Origin: Galaxea fascicularis
Lineage: Eukaryota > Cnidaria > Anthozoa > Scleractinia > Euphylliidae
Assembly: GCA_948470475.1 (NCBI GenBank)
Contig: OX419347.1
Coordinates: 13,366,675 to 13,430,674 of the forward strand
Length of the DNA: 64,000 nucleotides
Direction: 5' to 3'
The position numbers and the translations under genes are program-made. The notes under the pieces were generated by a model. It worked only from the letters and a program-made list of their open reading frames with translations. It was not told where the DNA came from and searched no databases. Positions 23,460 to 35,463 of this stretch are shown here, piece by piece; within the stretch, counting starts at the first letter, position 1; each line of letters starts with the position of its first letter.

Positions 23460-24430
23460 GTGCCATGGAATATCCTACGAGTCACTTGTATTTTCTTCGT
23501 ATGTCAGATGTAGTCTGACGCTGGTCTATCTGCCTGGCTTCGGGCCTTCCTTCTCTGTCTCTTCGCCTCAAAGTTTCCCAAACTTGGACTGGGTATTTTG
23601 TACAGTCTCACTCCACGCCGATCGCTCAGAGGCTATACAGTTTTCCAGGTGTTGAGGTCAACTCTCAGGGTCTTTAAGTCTCTCTTGTAGATGTCCTTGT
23701 AGCGCAGCTGTGGTGTGCTTGTAGGGCATTTTCCCTCGGCTAGTTCTCTATACAGGAGATCCTTGGGGATGCAGCCATCGTCCACGAGCACTGCATGACC
23801 GAGCCTCCGCATGCGTCTCTGTATCAGCAAGGTATAGACGCTGGGGATTCCAGCTCTCTACAAGACGGTGTTGTTGGGAACTTCGTCCTGCCATGAAGGT
23901 GGTGTTGAGGATAAGTCGGAGAGAGCGCATGTGCAAGCGTTAAGCTTTCGCTCCTGTCGGGCGCTAAGGGTACAGGACGCACTGCTGTACAGTAGCGTAT
24001 TCACGGTGCAAGCTCTGTAGACCAAACTATACTCCATCAGCTTCTTGGAGCACACTCTCTTCGTCAGTCTGGAAATAGTGGTAGCTTCCCTGCCGATGAG
24101 CGTGTTCAGCTCCGTGTCATGGATCACATCCACTTCATAATCAGAGATTATGATGAAGGGTGGCACGCCCACGACTTGTCCCATAACGTGTATCTTCCTC
24201 AGACTGATTGCTAGTCCGAAGTGACGGCAAGCCTCGCTGACGCGGCTCGTGAGCTGTTAAAGGTCTTCAGCTGAGTGAAAGGTGACTACTGTCATCTGCG
24301 AAGAGGAAATCAAGCAGTCATTTCAGCTGAACTTTGGGCCTGCTCTTAGTCTGGAGACGTTGAAGAGCTTTCCATTCGATCAGTGCGGAGGTAGATGCCT
24401 TCCCTAGCTGTAACAGCTTTGTGTTTTAGA
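23460..24430 (-). mobile_element. Decayed LINE, reverse-transcriptase C-terminal part
   Basis: Minus-strand frames in order contain FGLAISL, DTELNTLIGREATTISRLTK, a YRACTVNTLLYSSAS segment, ARQERKLNAC, then LIQRRMRRLGHAVLVDD, IPKDLLYRELAEGK and QLRYKDIYKRDLK. These match the region downstream of the polymerase active site in a widespread class of animal non-LTR retrotransposons. The frame is broken in at least three places, and the upstream part around 24280-24310, where a FADD motif would be expected, is shifted. It is 5'-truncated and dead. Confidence 0.8.
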
Positions 24431-25952
24431 AAATACAAAGCCCTACACAATCAGTGCGATGCATAATGGAAAGGTTTGGAGGAATACCGAATATACAACG
24501 GCTTTCCTGCATACGTCTTGTGTAGAAATATGCTTCAACCCAGTGCTCACCTAAAATTTGGGACAACTATCTACTGACACTTGCCGAGTGAAAAACAAAA
24601 TCAACTGTCCCTTCCATTTTACGTTTCAAATCTGCGAGACTGAAGGAGAGTAGACGTAACACTGGAATGGCACATACAAAAAGTCAAGTCAACATCCTTT
24701 GAGACCTCTTCTCGAACGTGTTCCATATATGGCTTCAGCGAAAATGTTTGAAGGACAAAAATCGAAACAACTTTCATTTGGCTGTTAAAATACACGCAGA
24801 TATTCTTTTTTACCATTGAAGTTTAGGAATTTCCTGTCATTGGAAAACTTTACAGTAAAATGTTCGCAAAAAAGGTGATGATTCCTGCATGTTTTTCGTG
24901 CTAAATAAAACCGTCTATTGTTTACATAATCTTAGAACGACCACTGAAATTTGGAAAGCGCTAGCGCGACTCTGGCTACGGCTACTTGTAACGGAGTCAC
25001 CTGTCTTTAACCAAGACATTTTAAATGTTGTTTACTAAGGTAGTAAAAAAATTATTTGCTCTTTTAAAGACGTAATTAAATGATGAGTTTTGAAGTGACT
25101 GTCTTCGAGGTTTTTCATGAAAAAGGCATTGAATATATGAGAATGCTAATCTTTCAATACAGGTGAAAAAAACAACGATGTGTTTCTTGTTGAAGCACCT
25201 TCTATCACTGGCTAATCCGCCGTTTTGTTGAGAACACATCGGGTGACTAGTGGCCAATAGAAACACGACAACTCCAGTCAAAGCTCTTAACCCAACAAAT
25301 TGTTACTTTGCTGAGCTGAGGCCACCATGAATGGGCCACCCCCGTAATGGAAAGCAATCGGCGACGCTGTCAATTATTCATTTAGTGGAACAATTGATAG
25401 AATGTAGCTCATTTCAAATATGTCCTAATGGCTTCGGTTTTTGTGTACTATTGAGGGATCGTATGAAAGACTTTACGGCATCTACAATGTCCAATTGCGT
25501 CAATCAATTGGTAGCAAGTTGGCAGGGTAAGTTTGCTAGCTCATCTAAATATGTTTCGAACATTTCACGTTTCAAACAGGCGGCTCTCAATAGGAAATCT
25601 TATAACGATCGTCTCAGGTTTTGTTCACATGGAATCCTCATCAATACCTTCTTTGGTTGGCTTATAGTTTAAACGCTCGTTAGAGTTACGCGGCCATCCA
25701 TTGGTTGAGTTTAAAATACATGGGTGATTTGTCCATATAATACCACTGTTAAGTGGCACGAAAGGCGACAAATCTCGCCAAGTTTAAGTAATAATATTTA
25801 ATGAGATGTGTCTCTGCAAAGAAAGGTATTGGATCAGCTACTTGTTGGTGGGTGGCTCAAGGATTATGTCGGCCAAATTTCGCACTCTCTGATAGGCTTA
25901 ATTTTAATTTACTGGCAGGAAAAGCTGATCAACAACGCTAGGAGTATACAAG

Positions 25953-28900
25953 ATGAGAGACATTGTTCACATTCAGGTTGGACAGTGCGGGAATCAGATA
26001 AGTTCCAAGGTATTGATGCATATGTTGTTGATAAAAACACGTCGATGTCTCTCTCTCAATGACACTTGGTCCAAGACTCACTATTGCTATATGCAGCTAA
26101 CCGAGAAAAAGGTGCTCAACGTTTTTTTTTTCTGTCTGGTTTACGTCCAAGAAAGACTAATGGTGCGTAAGAAAAAAAATTCTCGGGGGTCAGGAAAAAT
26201 GTTCACTTACTTTACGTTGTCGCTTTCAAGAGATTTTAATCAACCATCGTATTTAATTGTATCAAACGGTTTTCACCGATATGATAACTTAAGGCCGACT
26301 TTACTTGCGAAGAGTACCGCTTAGAGTGTGTCGACTTTGGGAAATTTTGTTGTAAGATGCTTTTAAAGTCTAGCTTTTTCATAAACGTCGCCATATTGAT
26401 TTCTGCGGGTTTCCACGTAAATCACGATAATTCAATAGTGTACTCTCCTCCGTTCTTCGTTTTTCAGTAAAGCCAGTTTAAGGAATATAACAGCTACCAA
26501 AGCCGAAGATAAAAAAAAAACAGCCGTGGTACAAGTCTTGTGTTGCTGTATTAAAAATTTTCACATTTCCACCTTAAGATCTGCTCTCGCGCTCAAAATT
26601 ACCAAGCATATTCAAATTTCAGAGGCTCTATGCATTAAGGTCATATTTGTTTTTGCCCCGTAATGTGCAACACTTCACTCTTGAAAATGCATGCTTCGTT
26701 TGACAGTCCATTAACTCATTCCCCCTTACTTCAAAAAATCCCCTTATTTATTTATTCGTTTCTTCGTGTTTAGCTAACGCGTTTTTGATGTTTGACCGCC
26801 AAAATCTGAAAACTGGCCTTGTGAAACAAAGATATATAAATTCAGCTAGGTAGCGCAATGTTAGACGTGGAATCAACTCGTGCAGTTTACTCTTTCGGAG
26901 AAATGAGTCATGTGGGATGAAGGTCCCGACACAAAACTTTTGTGGACTCCAATTAATACCTATTCGTGTACCTGATCCAAAAAAAAAAACATTTTTTCCC
27001 TTGCCAACAACCCCAGCGTCAAGTCTGCAACAAAGCTGCAATTAAACTTGGGATGGATAGATGTATATTTTTCAATTCTGTAGCTTATCAATTAAACGCA
27101 AATTAAGGTGGCAGTGGGGTACAAACGCACAGCCAGATACCAATGTCAAAGGGAATTTCTCCGGGAAAAGGCGATCACAACATGAAAAAAAAAAGGAAAG
27201 ACATGATTGTCTCCCGTAAAACATTGAAATTAAACTGAGAAAAATCATTATTATATTGATGCTTTTTCGCGGCGTAATTGATGACATAAAGACGACCGAC
27301 AAATTATTCTGCTCTTTCAATGCCCGTGATACGGAGGGTAATTTCCTTAGCAACGAGCAGTTCATAACAAGTGCAGTTTGATTTATAGGGAACAAATTCA
27401 TGTACGCCAAGCGAACTTTTCTCCCTTGGAAAAATTCGTCGTTTAACTTCCATAGCAGCAAAACGAATTATTTTAGATTGCAAATGTAAACCAAGTTTCG
27501 ACTGTTGGAAAGCCACCTGTCCTAGAAAATGCAGGTCTTTGGTTTAAAATGCTTTTTGGCAGGTTTTCTTTTCGCCACTAGAAAACTCTTGATCTTAAAT
27601 GATTGTGAAAAGAAAAAATAAATAAGCGCAGCATGATCACAAATTGCGCGAATGTTTAAGTTGAAAAATCAAGATTCAAAAGTTTGGAAGGCACTTTTAG
27701 TTCGAAGACAGGAATCTCTTTTCATAAAGGAGATGGTCACCTGTGTGACAACGAGTTCTTTGAAATCACCTGCCAAAAACATTTTCTTCAAGTGCTAATG
27801 CGGCTGTTTTTTTTTTTTTTTTCGTTGAAGCTCAATCTATTCCGAGAGGGTAAAACGCTAACTTTTTTTTTTGAAAAGTGGAACGATAAACCGAACCACA
27901 GGAAATCAATGCTGAATAATGTCAGTTTCCATGAATGGTTGCACTTAAATTACCCAAACATTAAACACTGTAGTTGCACGATTCGTGGTTTTCACTCCAG
28001 GAGGGATTAAGCGTAACGAAATCCACACTGTCGGATAGCAGTCACAGTTTGTGTTTTTTTCCTATAACCAATCCCCAACATTAACATGTGATTTGGTGTG
28101 GGTCAATTTTATCCTTGGTTTAACTTCTACCCTCCTTTGTTTCAAACTCATTATCATACATTTCAGTTACCATAAAATTGAGCCTCAACATATCTCCATA
28201 TTTCATGCTACATGTTGGGAGAATTTGTATTCGAATACACATTAACTCAACTGATCCCTGGTGATCACTTCCTGTATTCTCATTCCTTAGAATATTGACA
28301 GACTAGTGATATGGTAAAGAGAAGTTACACGGTGGTCATTATTGAGGTTTAAGGAATAAAACGGTATTTTTTCACTACAGGAATGACACCAACCCAATTT
28401 TCTTTGTATGACATTAACGATAACAACTGAAAATGACAATTCTAAAACGATGCCTGTGGAGAATCCCTAATTTTATAAATAACGGTCTCGGTGTAATATG
28501 CGGGTTGAGTTTCTTCTTGGTTCTCAGTTCCTGCTCCGAGAGGTTTTTCTCCGGGTACACCGGTTTTCTCCTCTCCTCAAAAACTGACAATTCCAAATTC
28601 CAATTCGATCTAGAATTCGAAGGCCACAGGTTTGTCAGTCATATTGACTATTAAGTGTGACCCTCGTTAAACAAAGTTGATTTGATTTGATTTGATGAAA
28701 GACAAGAAAACAAAAAGCAGACAAAATTAAACTCTAAACTTGTGCTCTATCAACGGACCTCGGAAACTATAGTAACTTCTTGTCGTTGCTTTTTCAGTTT
28801 TGGGAGCTCATCTCTGATGAACATGGTATAACACCGGATGGCCACTGTACAGGGGAAAACCCAAATCAAGTCGATAGACTCAACGTTTACTTCGATGAAA

Positions 28901-31900
28901 CAACGGGTAAGCAGTAGGGAAAACTTCTAACAAGAGAACAAATAATTCTAGTCACAAGTTTTGACAAAGATTTGGACCATCTCGAGTAGCGAATAAACGG
29001 TTAAATATTTTGTTTAAAAGTGGGCCTTGGGTTTTCAGTTTTGTTTTGTTTCCTTGTAGCCCTCTCCCAACCTCCTCGAACAACCCCCTCACCTCACCTC
29101 CCCCCCCCCCCCCCCCACTACAAAGCCTGCGGACTATTCACCAATGGTAAGGTGTAGAGCCTATTCCCAGAGTTTATTTTGGGACACCAAAATGGCCGCT
29201 GTGACGTCACGTGAAAACGCTCTAATAATAATACACTCTTTAAATAAAGTGTATTATTATTAGAGCGTTTTCACGTGACGTCACAGCGGCCATTTTGGTG
29301 TCCCAAAATAAATTCTGGGAATAGGCCATTTCCGAGTTCATGTCTGCCTCCTCTTCAAAGCGAGTCTAAGTGCGAAGTTTTTGTGATGGTAATTAGCTCT
29401 ACTTTACACATGAATGAAAACTAATTTTCATAACAAAACCTTCGCACTTAGACTCGCTTTGAAGAGGAGGCAGACAGGAACTCGGAAATGGCCTATTGCA
29501 TTCAAATTTTTATGCAAATAGCTTCTTTTGTTTTACTAAGCCAATATGTCTGATAGTCACGTGAGCTATCGTCCATTCTTGTTTATTTGTGTTTTGAATG
29601 TATGACTTGTGTGGTTTAATTACCCTGCTTTCTGTAATCTTTCTTTCGTCTGTGACTATAGATGGCAGGTACATCCCCAGAGCAGCGTGCTTGGACCTCG
29701 AGCCTGGTTCTATCGATTCTCTCCGTTCTTCCAAGTACGGAGGACTATTCAGCCCAGATAACTGCATATGTGGTGAGTTATATTATTTGACAAACGGAAA
29801 CACATCGACTAGCTTAACAATCATAGGTTTTTCGTATGAGAATTTCAGAGCTGAGCAAAGAGTTTCCAGCAATGCAATCTGACTGGTTGAGCGGTTCCCC
29901 GTATGACGTTATATTACCCATGCAAGGCGGTGAATATAAAGCAAAACAAAATGGCGGAGCCCCCGTGCAGGGGCTTGTGCCCTTCACATCGGAAAGCCTC
30001 AGGCTCAGTGAATATTGTCGAATAATTCAACAACATTCAATATGTCTGCACGTATGGTAACTTCAACAGTAGTGATGACCAGTTGCTTAAGTAAACTAAT
30101 ACAAAATATGCAACGCCAAATTTTCTCATTACAATTCTTTTATAGGTCAAAGTAGCGCAGCGAACAACTGGGCTAAGGGTTTTTATACAGAAGGTTCGGA
30201 ACTCTTGGAATCTGGAATGGACTGCATTCGAAAACTTGCTGAATTCTGCGATTGCGTTCAAGGTTTTCAAATCGCTCATTCGCTGGGAGGAGGCACGGGA
30301 TCCGGACTGGGCTCCCTGTTAATGTCAAAAATCCGCGAAGAGTATCCGGATCGGCTGTTAAGCAGCTTTTGTGTTTTGCCTTCACCGAGGGTGTCGGAAA
30401 CTGTGACCGAGCCTTATAATGCAACTTTGAGCTTCCATCATCTAGTGGATATTGCTGACGCCGCCATTTGTATCGATAATGAAGCTTTGTATCATATCTC
30501 TTCGAACATTTTAAAACTGAAGACTCCCACTTATAGTGAATTGAATCGATTAGTAGCCACAACGATGGCAGGAGTGACAACATCGCTACGCTTTCCTGGA
30601 CAGGTAAATAAATAAATAAATGTCCATTATTTACCCTTGGCAGTATTTATAGCACACATAGGCTTGTAGGCCGACCAAATACATGAAACAAATAATTCAA
30701 ATAAACATAACATGATAGGAATCTCAACTGGCCGGAGGAAAACTAGTTAACAAAACCAGCTTGTGGCCACAGCGGGATTTGAACCTAGGTGACCGCATTA
30801 AAATCCAGCGCGCTAAGCTACTCGACCATTCTGCCTCCTCAGGAACGACATACATGTATGTACCCAAAATGAAATTAATTATTATCAACAAAATCCCAAT
30901 GACAGTGCCCCTTTAAAAAATGTGTATTGCCTAACAAAACTATCTCACCTTGGGTGGGATTTATTTTTTCTTCAGTTGAATGCAGATCTAAGAAAGCTGG
31001 CAGTAAACATGGTTCCATTCCCTCGTCTTCATTTTTTTATCCCTGCCCATGCTCCTCTCATAAGCCGGGGTTCTCAAGGCTACCGATCATACGCCATCTC
31101 CGAGCTCACTAGCAACATGTTCGGGCCCCAAAACATGATGGTGGCCTGTGATCCGCGTCAGGGAAGATACCTCACAGCAGCAGCTATGTTCAGGGGTCAG
31201 CTCGCCATGAGAGACGTCGAAGAAAGGATTTCCGAGATGCAAAATGCCCATTCGTCTGCGTTTGTAGAGTGGATACCAAACAACATGAAGACAGCGGTGT
31301 GTAATGTCCCGCCTAAAGGACAAAAAACGGCAGCTACGTTTTTATATAACAGTACCGCCATACAAGAGGCATTCAAAAGGTTCACAGATCAGTTTTCCGC
31401 CATGTTCAGGAGGCGGGCTTTCCTCCATTGGTACACGACTGAGGGCATGGATATCATGGAGTTCACCGAGGTAATTATAGTTGTTTTCAAACTCTCACTT
31501 CCAAACAACGATCACAGTAATGAGTGATAAATTCACTAAAATCTCCTCTGAAAATGAACAACAACTAGGTCACATTAAGGCTACAAGGGTATGTGTATAC
31601 TTGCTCTATGTTGGCAAAAATTTTTCCAGCTCCTTTCATCGCGCAGATAGGACCTCACCTCTGCAAAAGCCTGTCACACAAGGCAACGTATTTTGGCCTT
31701 AAGCCTTTTATCATGTTGATCTCCGCACCCGAAGTTCCCATACTGGTCTAGCTGATTTCAATTAAAAATCAAAGGTATTTTTCATTGTTTTGGGGAAGCC
31801 TTCTTTTAGGATCAAACGACAAAGAAAATTGAAAACAGCTTGAAAATCATCGCGTTTGAACAAAAAGAAGCTTCCGAGATATGGTGGAGTGCTTCAACCC

Positions 31901-32121
31901 AAATTTCATTTTCTTTTTTATTTTACTTGACAATAAGTCAACAATTAGTTTGTTTCTCTAGTCCCTTATTTTAAATTTGTTTTCAGGCTGATTCCAACAT
32001 GAACGATCTCATTGCGGAGTACCAACAATACGAGGAAGTAGGACTGGATGACGTCATCTATGACGACAATGAATACGAAGAGCTGGTAGAGCTGCATAGT
32101 GATACGTCTAATAAGATATAA
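25953..32121 (+). CDS. Divergent beta-tubulin
   Basis: Six exons: 25953-26009, 28798-28906, 29662-29772, 30146-30603, 30976-31470 and 31987-32121 (1,365 nt, 454 residues). Exon sizes 57, 109 and 111 equal those of vertebrate beta-tubulin genes; the two later introns are extra. GQCGNQI at 10-16, GGGTGSG at 140-146, CIDNEALY at 201-208 and [12 protein letters not shown] around 242-253 preserve the GTP site and fold. Unusual features: MRDI instead of MREI at the N-terminus; SAANN at 96-100 for GAGNN; Ala198, Ile200 and Ser239 where typical beta-tubulins have Glu, Phe/Tyr and usually Cys; and a tail ending HSDTSNKI without a glutamate-rich end or EGEFEEE motif. No stops or frame breaks, so it is probably functional. 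It should form alpha/beta heterodimers; a specialised microtubule role is inferred. Confidence 0.95.
26010..28797. other. Beta-tubulin intron 1
   Basis: 2,788 bases between GTATTG and TTTTTCAG. Short open frames here are not credible as genes. The 3' part contains a retroelement-like repeat at 28440-28700. Confidence 0.6.
28440..28700 (+). repeat. Dispersed repeat ending in (TTGAT)n tail
   Basis: A segment starting near GGGTTGAGTTTCTTCTTGG contains CCGAGAGGTTTTTC and CCAAATTCCAATTCGAT and ends in a TTGATTTGATTTGATTTGATG run. A homologous copy on the same strand lies at about 58217-58410. Both can be read as CSERFFxGYxGF...SKFQFDL, but the second copy has another tail. The short-repeat tail suggests a non-LTR or SINE 3' end. 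Confidence 0.6.
29159..29326. mobile_element. Foldback element 1 in tubulin intron 2
   Basis: Arms of about 80 bases run from GCCTATTCCCAGAGTTTATT to the matching inverted AATAAATTCTGGGAATAGGC, around a short loop near ACTCTTTAAATAAAG. The arms contain TGACGTCACGTGAAAACGC, which carries a CRE-like TGACGTCA palindrome. No coding capacity. Confidence 0.85.
29323..29497. mobile_element. Foldback element 2 in tubulin intron 2
   Basis: The left arm AGGCCATTTCCGAGTTC...AGTCTAAGTGCGAAG is mirrored by CTTCGCACTTAGACTCGC...GAACTCGGAAATGGCCT. The arms are about 60 bases with a 50-60 base loop. It abuts and shares the AATAGGCC border with foldback element 1. Confidence 0.85.
30604..30843 (-). mobile_element. 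tRNA-derived SINE in tubulin intron 4
   Basis: On the minus strand a head with GAATGGTCGAGTAGCTTAGC (A-box region) is followed by GGTTCAAATCC at 30785-30775, a perfect RNA polymerase III B-box, and a tRNA-like GGTCACCTA before it. The body runs to an (ATTT)n tail. On the plus strand that tail is the AAATAAATAAATAAAT directly after the exon 4 donor GTAAAT, so the SINE reaches the 5' splice site and fills about two thirds of the 372 bp intron. Confidence 0.75.
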
Positions 32122-34160
32122 AGGGCTTTTCAAATGTGTGGAAGAACATTCCTCTTTGCTCTGGTTTTGTTTCGCTACGTCTTTAAAATTCGCGCCACTT
32201 TTCCAACCAATAAGAAGACCTCAGCAAAAAAAAAAGCCTAGCACGCATGAACGTATTTTGGTAATTGCTTATGCTTCAGACCGACCATATGAACATGCTT
32301 TTGTATTGTGATTGGATCGTCGCACTTTTAACGTCTTTGTTTGGCCGCAGTAATGACCCTGATTTTGCGTTTTTGGCACTCAATTGAAAATTGCTCTAAA
32401 CAGCGTTAGAGAAGCATTTAGTTGGGTCAGTAATTGTAGCGAGATTATTCACCATCCAAGCGAGTGATCTCCCTAAAATATACCAGATTAGTCCAAAGCC
32501 ATAGAGAAAATAATAACTTACAAAGAGTTTCGTTGAGAGATAATTAAGTCGCGCTTGCTTTCTGTTGATTCAAACAGCAAGACCACATGACTGGCGCAAA
32601 ATAGGACGAGATAAAAATCATGAAAAGCATGCAGAAATTTTTAACTTGACATTCATGTCAGATATTGCCATTCCGGTCATTAAAAGTCGATGACAAAAGT
32701 GAAAGTCGTGGTGGGGGTTTGCCGAGACGTTCCATATGTTTTTGCAAGGGGGGAGGGGGGGAGGACAATGTGAAAAAACGTGAGGGGGTGGGGTGGGAGG
32801 TGATCACTTGCACTTTGAAGGTGTTTCCACCATGAGCGTTATAAAGTAGGTTTTTGTTTCCTAACTGGGAAAAATTATGACGGAATCTGCACACCGAATG
32901 AAATGGCCCTATTTAAATTGGAAATAAGCTTGCGAAGCAGATATGAATGATGGCTCCTTTCATGGTTCTTTCAAAGACCCTCGATGATGGCATGTTCCTG
33001 TGTCCTAGATATTTTGGGAGTGCGAGAATGAGTGAAGAGAACTCAATCTTTCGCTCCATCCAAATATCTATTAGAGCTGGGAACAGGATATCCTGACCAA
33101 CTCTAAATGAACAATGTGAGGCTGTTTCCAGTCATACACAATTTTTTTGGTGCCCTGTATCTCATATAACATTTTTATCGAGCTTGTTTCAATTTACGCT
33201 TACGACAGCTGTATATTAAGCAATAGTTTGTTTGAAATTGCAACGAAAATGTTGAGGCTTACTAACTTTGCTAGCTTATGCTGTCAACATAACATCTATT
33301 TCATTTTTTATCTATTCCCTACTTTTTTTAACTTAAATAGTTAGGTTAAAATTAATATTCCTTGTCTTCAAATTGTAAATAACTCAAGCGTAAGACATTC
33401 AGATCACAATTCCCACCATGGAATGAACAAGAATCTGCCCAGGAGCCTTACAGGAGCACAGAATATGCATATTTTGTCACATTTATTTTTGTTCTGTAAA
33501 ATCATTTTAATTAGTCTTACAATTATTAATAATCTGCCAATTTAAATAAAGCTTGTAATGTAGAATTATTGTATGCAGGTTTAAAGAAGCTAAAGATGAG
33601 AAATGCTGTTCATTTTAAAGATGATAATATGATAATTTACATATTTAATATTTATTTATTTATTTAATGTTAAAAAATATGAATTTTAACACATTTATTC
33701 CAATAAACACTTTCCACTTTGTACCCTGTGTTTTGAACTGTAAGAAAACAATCTTTTCAGAAAGTTAGTATTTGAGCTTTACAAATAGACAAGTGATTTT
33801 TCATCAACAACAAGGGAATCACGAGAAACTGTGACCCCCATATAACAATTAACAACTATCATAGAAAACAATCAAAACACACAGCTTAATTCTGCTAACA
33901 AAAAGTGGTTCATTGTTCATTCAAGCAATGGGATATAGTAGAGATGCTGACAATTCTACACTGAATGTTTCCTATTTTCTTAGCTGCAAATGTTGAATTG
34001 TTATACTTAAAGCCAACAGAATATTAATAGTCTTAATAGAGAGAGTCAATAAACACCATCAACTGTTAATATATTCCTGTTGAATCAATAATTCTTAGCG
34101 TCCCAACTACACATGTTTGCATAGAAAATGTGCTACCATTACTGTGCTTAAACAATACAC

Positions 34161-34333
34161 CTTATTCCAAACTGGCTCCCATTCTAATATTCTTTTGTTT
34201 TTATTCCAATTAGCCCTTGTTGCCTCATTCAAGGTAAAATATTCTTTTGAATTTTGCTCTTACCAACACGGCAAAACAGGCTAGTTTGAATTAAAAACAA
34301 AATAGTATTATAATGGTGCCATTTTGGAATAAG
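34161..34333. mobile_element. MITE with CTTATTCCAAA termini
   Basis: CTTATTCCAAACTGGCTCCC at the left is mirrored by the right end, which reads CTTATTCCAAAATGGCACCA in reverse complement; the termini match over about 55 bases. A second diverged copy, covering the same left terminus and interior, lies at about 42725-42870. Confidence 0.75.
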
Positions 34334-34988
34334 TTGTATTATGTAACAGAGCCAGTCAGTTGCCAGTCATTTTTGCCCGAAAAGAATTCTGGGTAATTTC
34401 GCCATTCCCATTTCTTCTCAGTCTTAACAACAAAATCTCGCATCGATTTAAATTTCTACTGGTCAAACCTTACCCAAATTGCCTTGGTAAGTCCTGGAAG
34501 CCATCCACAAAACCGGCAGAGCGACAACTTCACACGTGATCTGCCATGAATGTTTCCTTCAAAGTATCACTATGTTTGGCTTCCCATTCTTCACGAGACA
34601 ACTTCTCGACTTGTTTCTTTTTTTCTTTCAGAGGCTTGCCTCTGCTCTCATTCCAGCTTAGTAATGCCGGCCTAGAGGTTTCTGCAGGGTAAAATGGCTA
34701 AAAAAAACACTTATTTGCGATGAACCTGCCGTTGTTGACACAACCTTGAGCCTGCAGTGTCTCCAAATCGCAGATAATTCAACGAGGACTCCTTATACGG
34801 ACACACGTCGGTTCCCGCACTTTTCGCACCCCTGCAATTACTATGAAAATAAGAGACTTTCCGACAGCAAAGACTTAAATTAGTATTTTGTAACCACTGA
34901 TCGATTTGCAAGAATCGTCATCTTGATGAAGGCAAACTAATGGAAGATAGACAGGCAAAATCAAATGTACTTTGTGTTCAAAAAACAG

Positions 34989-35463
34989 GGCATGTACTAA
35001 AACCCGAAACAACGAAACGAAACCACCGAAACGAAACCACCGAAACGACCGAAACGACCGAAACGAAACCACCGAAACAAGCGAAACGAACGAAACAAAA
35101 CCACGAGTCAGCAAAAGACAGAATTATCTTACATTTAGGACTTCAAGAAAGAAAATGGTTTCGTATTTTTTTATGTGTTTTTAGGGCGGAGCACCGACCA
35201 AAGCAGATGGGAAAAGAAAAGAAAGGAAAATAATTGAAAAGTTAGGGAAAGAATCGAAGTATTCACTGATAACGTCTCAGTCAGTATCGCTACTTGTCTC
35301 CCTGAGACTACGTTTAAACTGTGTAGTAGGGAAGGAGATTGTGAATTACAAGGACAGAATATAGGAGACCAAAAATCCATGTAATCACATTGTTTCGGTG
35401 GTTTCGTTTCGGTGATTTCGTTTCGGTCGTTTCGTTTCGTTGTTTCGGGTTTTAGTACATGCC
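34989..35463. mobile_element. 475 bp DNA transposon with CGAAA-repeat arms and 9 bp target duplication
   Basis: The left end GGCATGTACTAAAACCCGAA is repeated inverted at the right end (TTCGGGTTTTAGTACATGCC), and both arms continue into GAAACGA/CCACCGAAACGA simple repeat. The element is flanked by the identical 9-mer AAAAAACAG at 34980-34988 and 35464-35472, a perfect target-site duplication. The interior shows no transposase. A 9 bp duplication fits Mutator-like transposons, but the superfamily is not proven. Confidence 0.88.

Larger units (their letters stand above)
16785..25952. other. Gene-poor stretch of 9 kb
   Basis: No convincing protein-coding gene was found on either strand. Apart from the separately listed repeats and LINE fragment, a minus-strand open frame at 18916-19122 has a faint resemblance to a GPCR TM4 (WIVALELGQSH). 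I treat that as unproven. The last few hundred bases before 25953 should hold the beta-tubulin promoter and 5' UTR, but no core motif stood out. Confidence 0.45.

Noticed and set aside
25331..25672. 113-residue plus-strand frame just upstream of beta-tubulin
   Set aside because: No similarity recognised and no splice link to the tubulin exon; probably promoter/UTR sequence.
34940..35233. Thr/Glu-rich frames in both strands (ETTETTETK, RNDRND)
   Set aside because: Translations of the GAAACGA simple-repeat arms of the 34989-35463 transposon.
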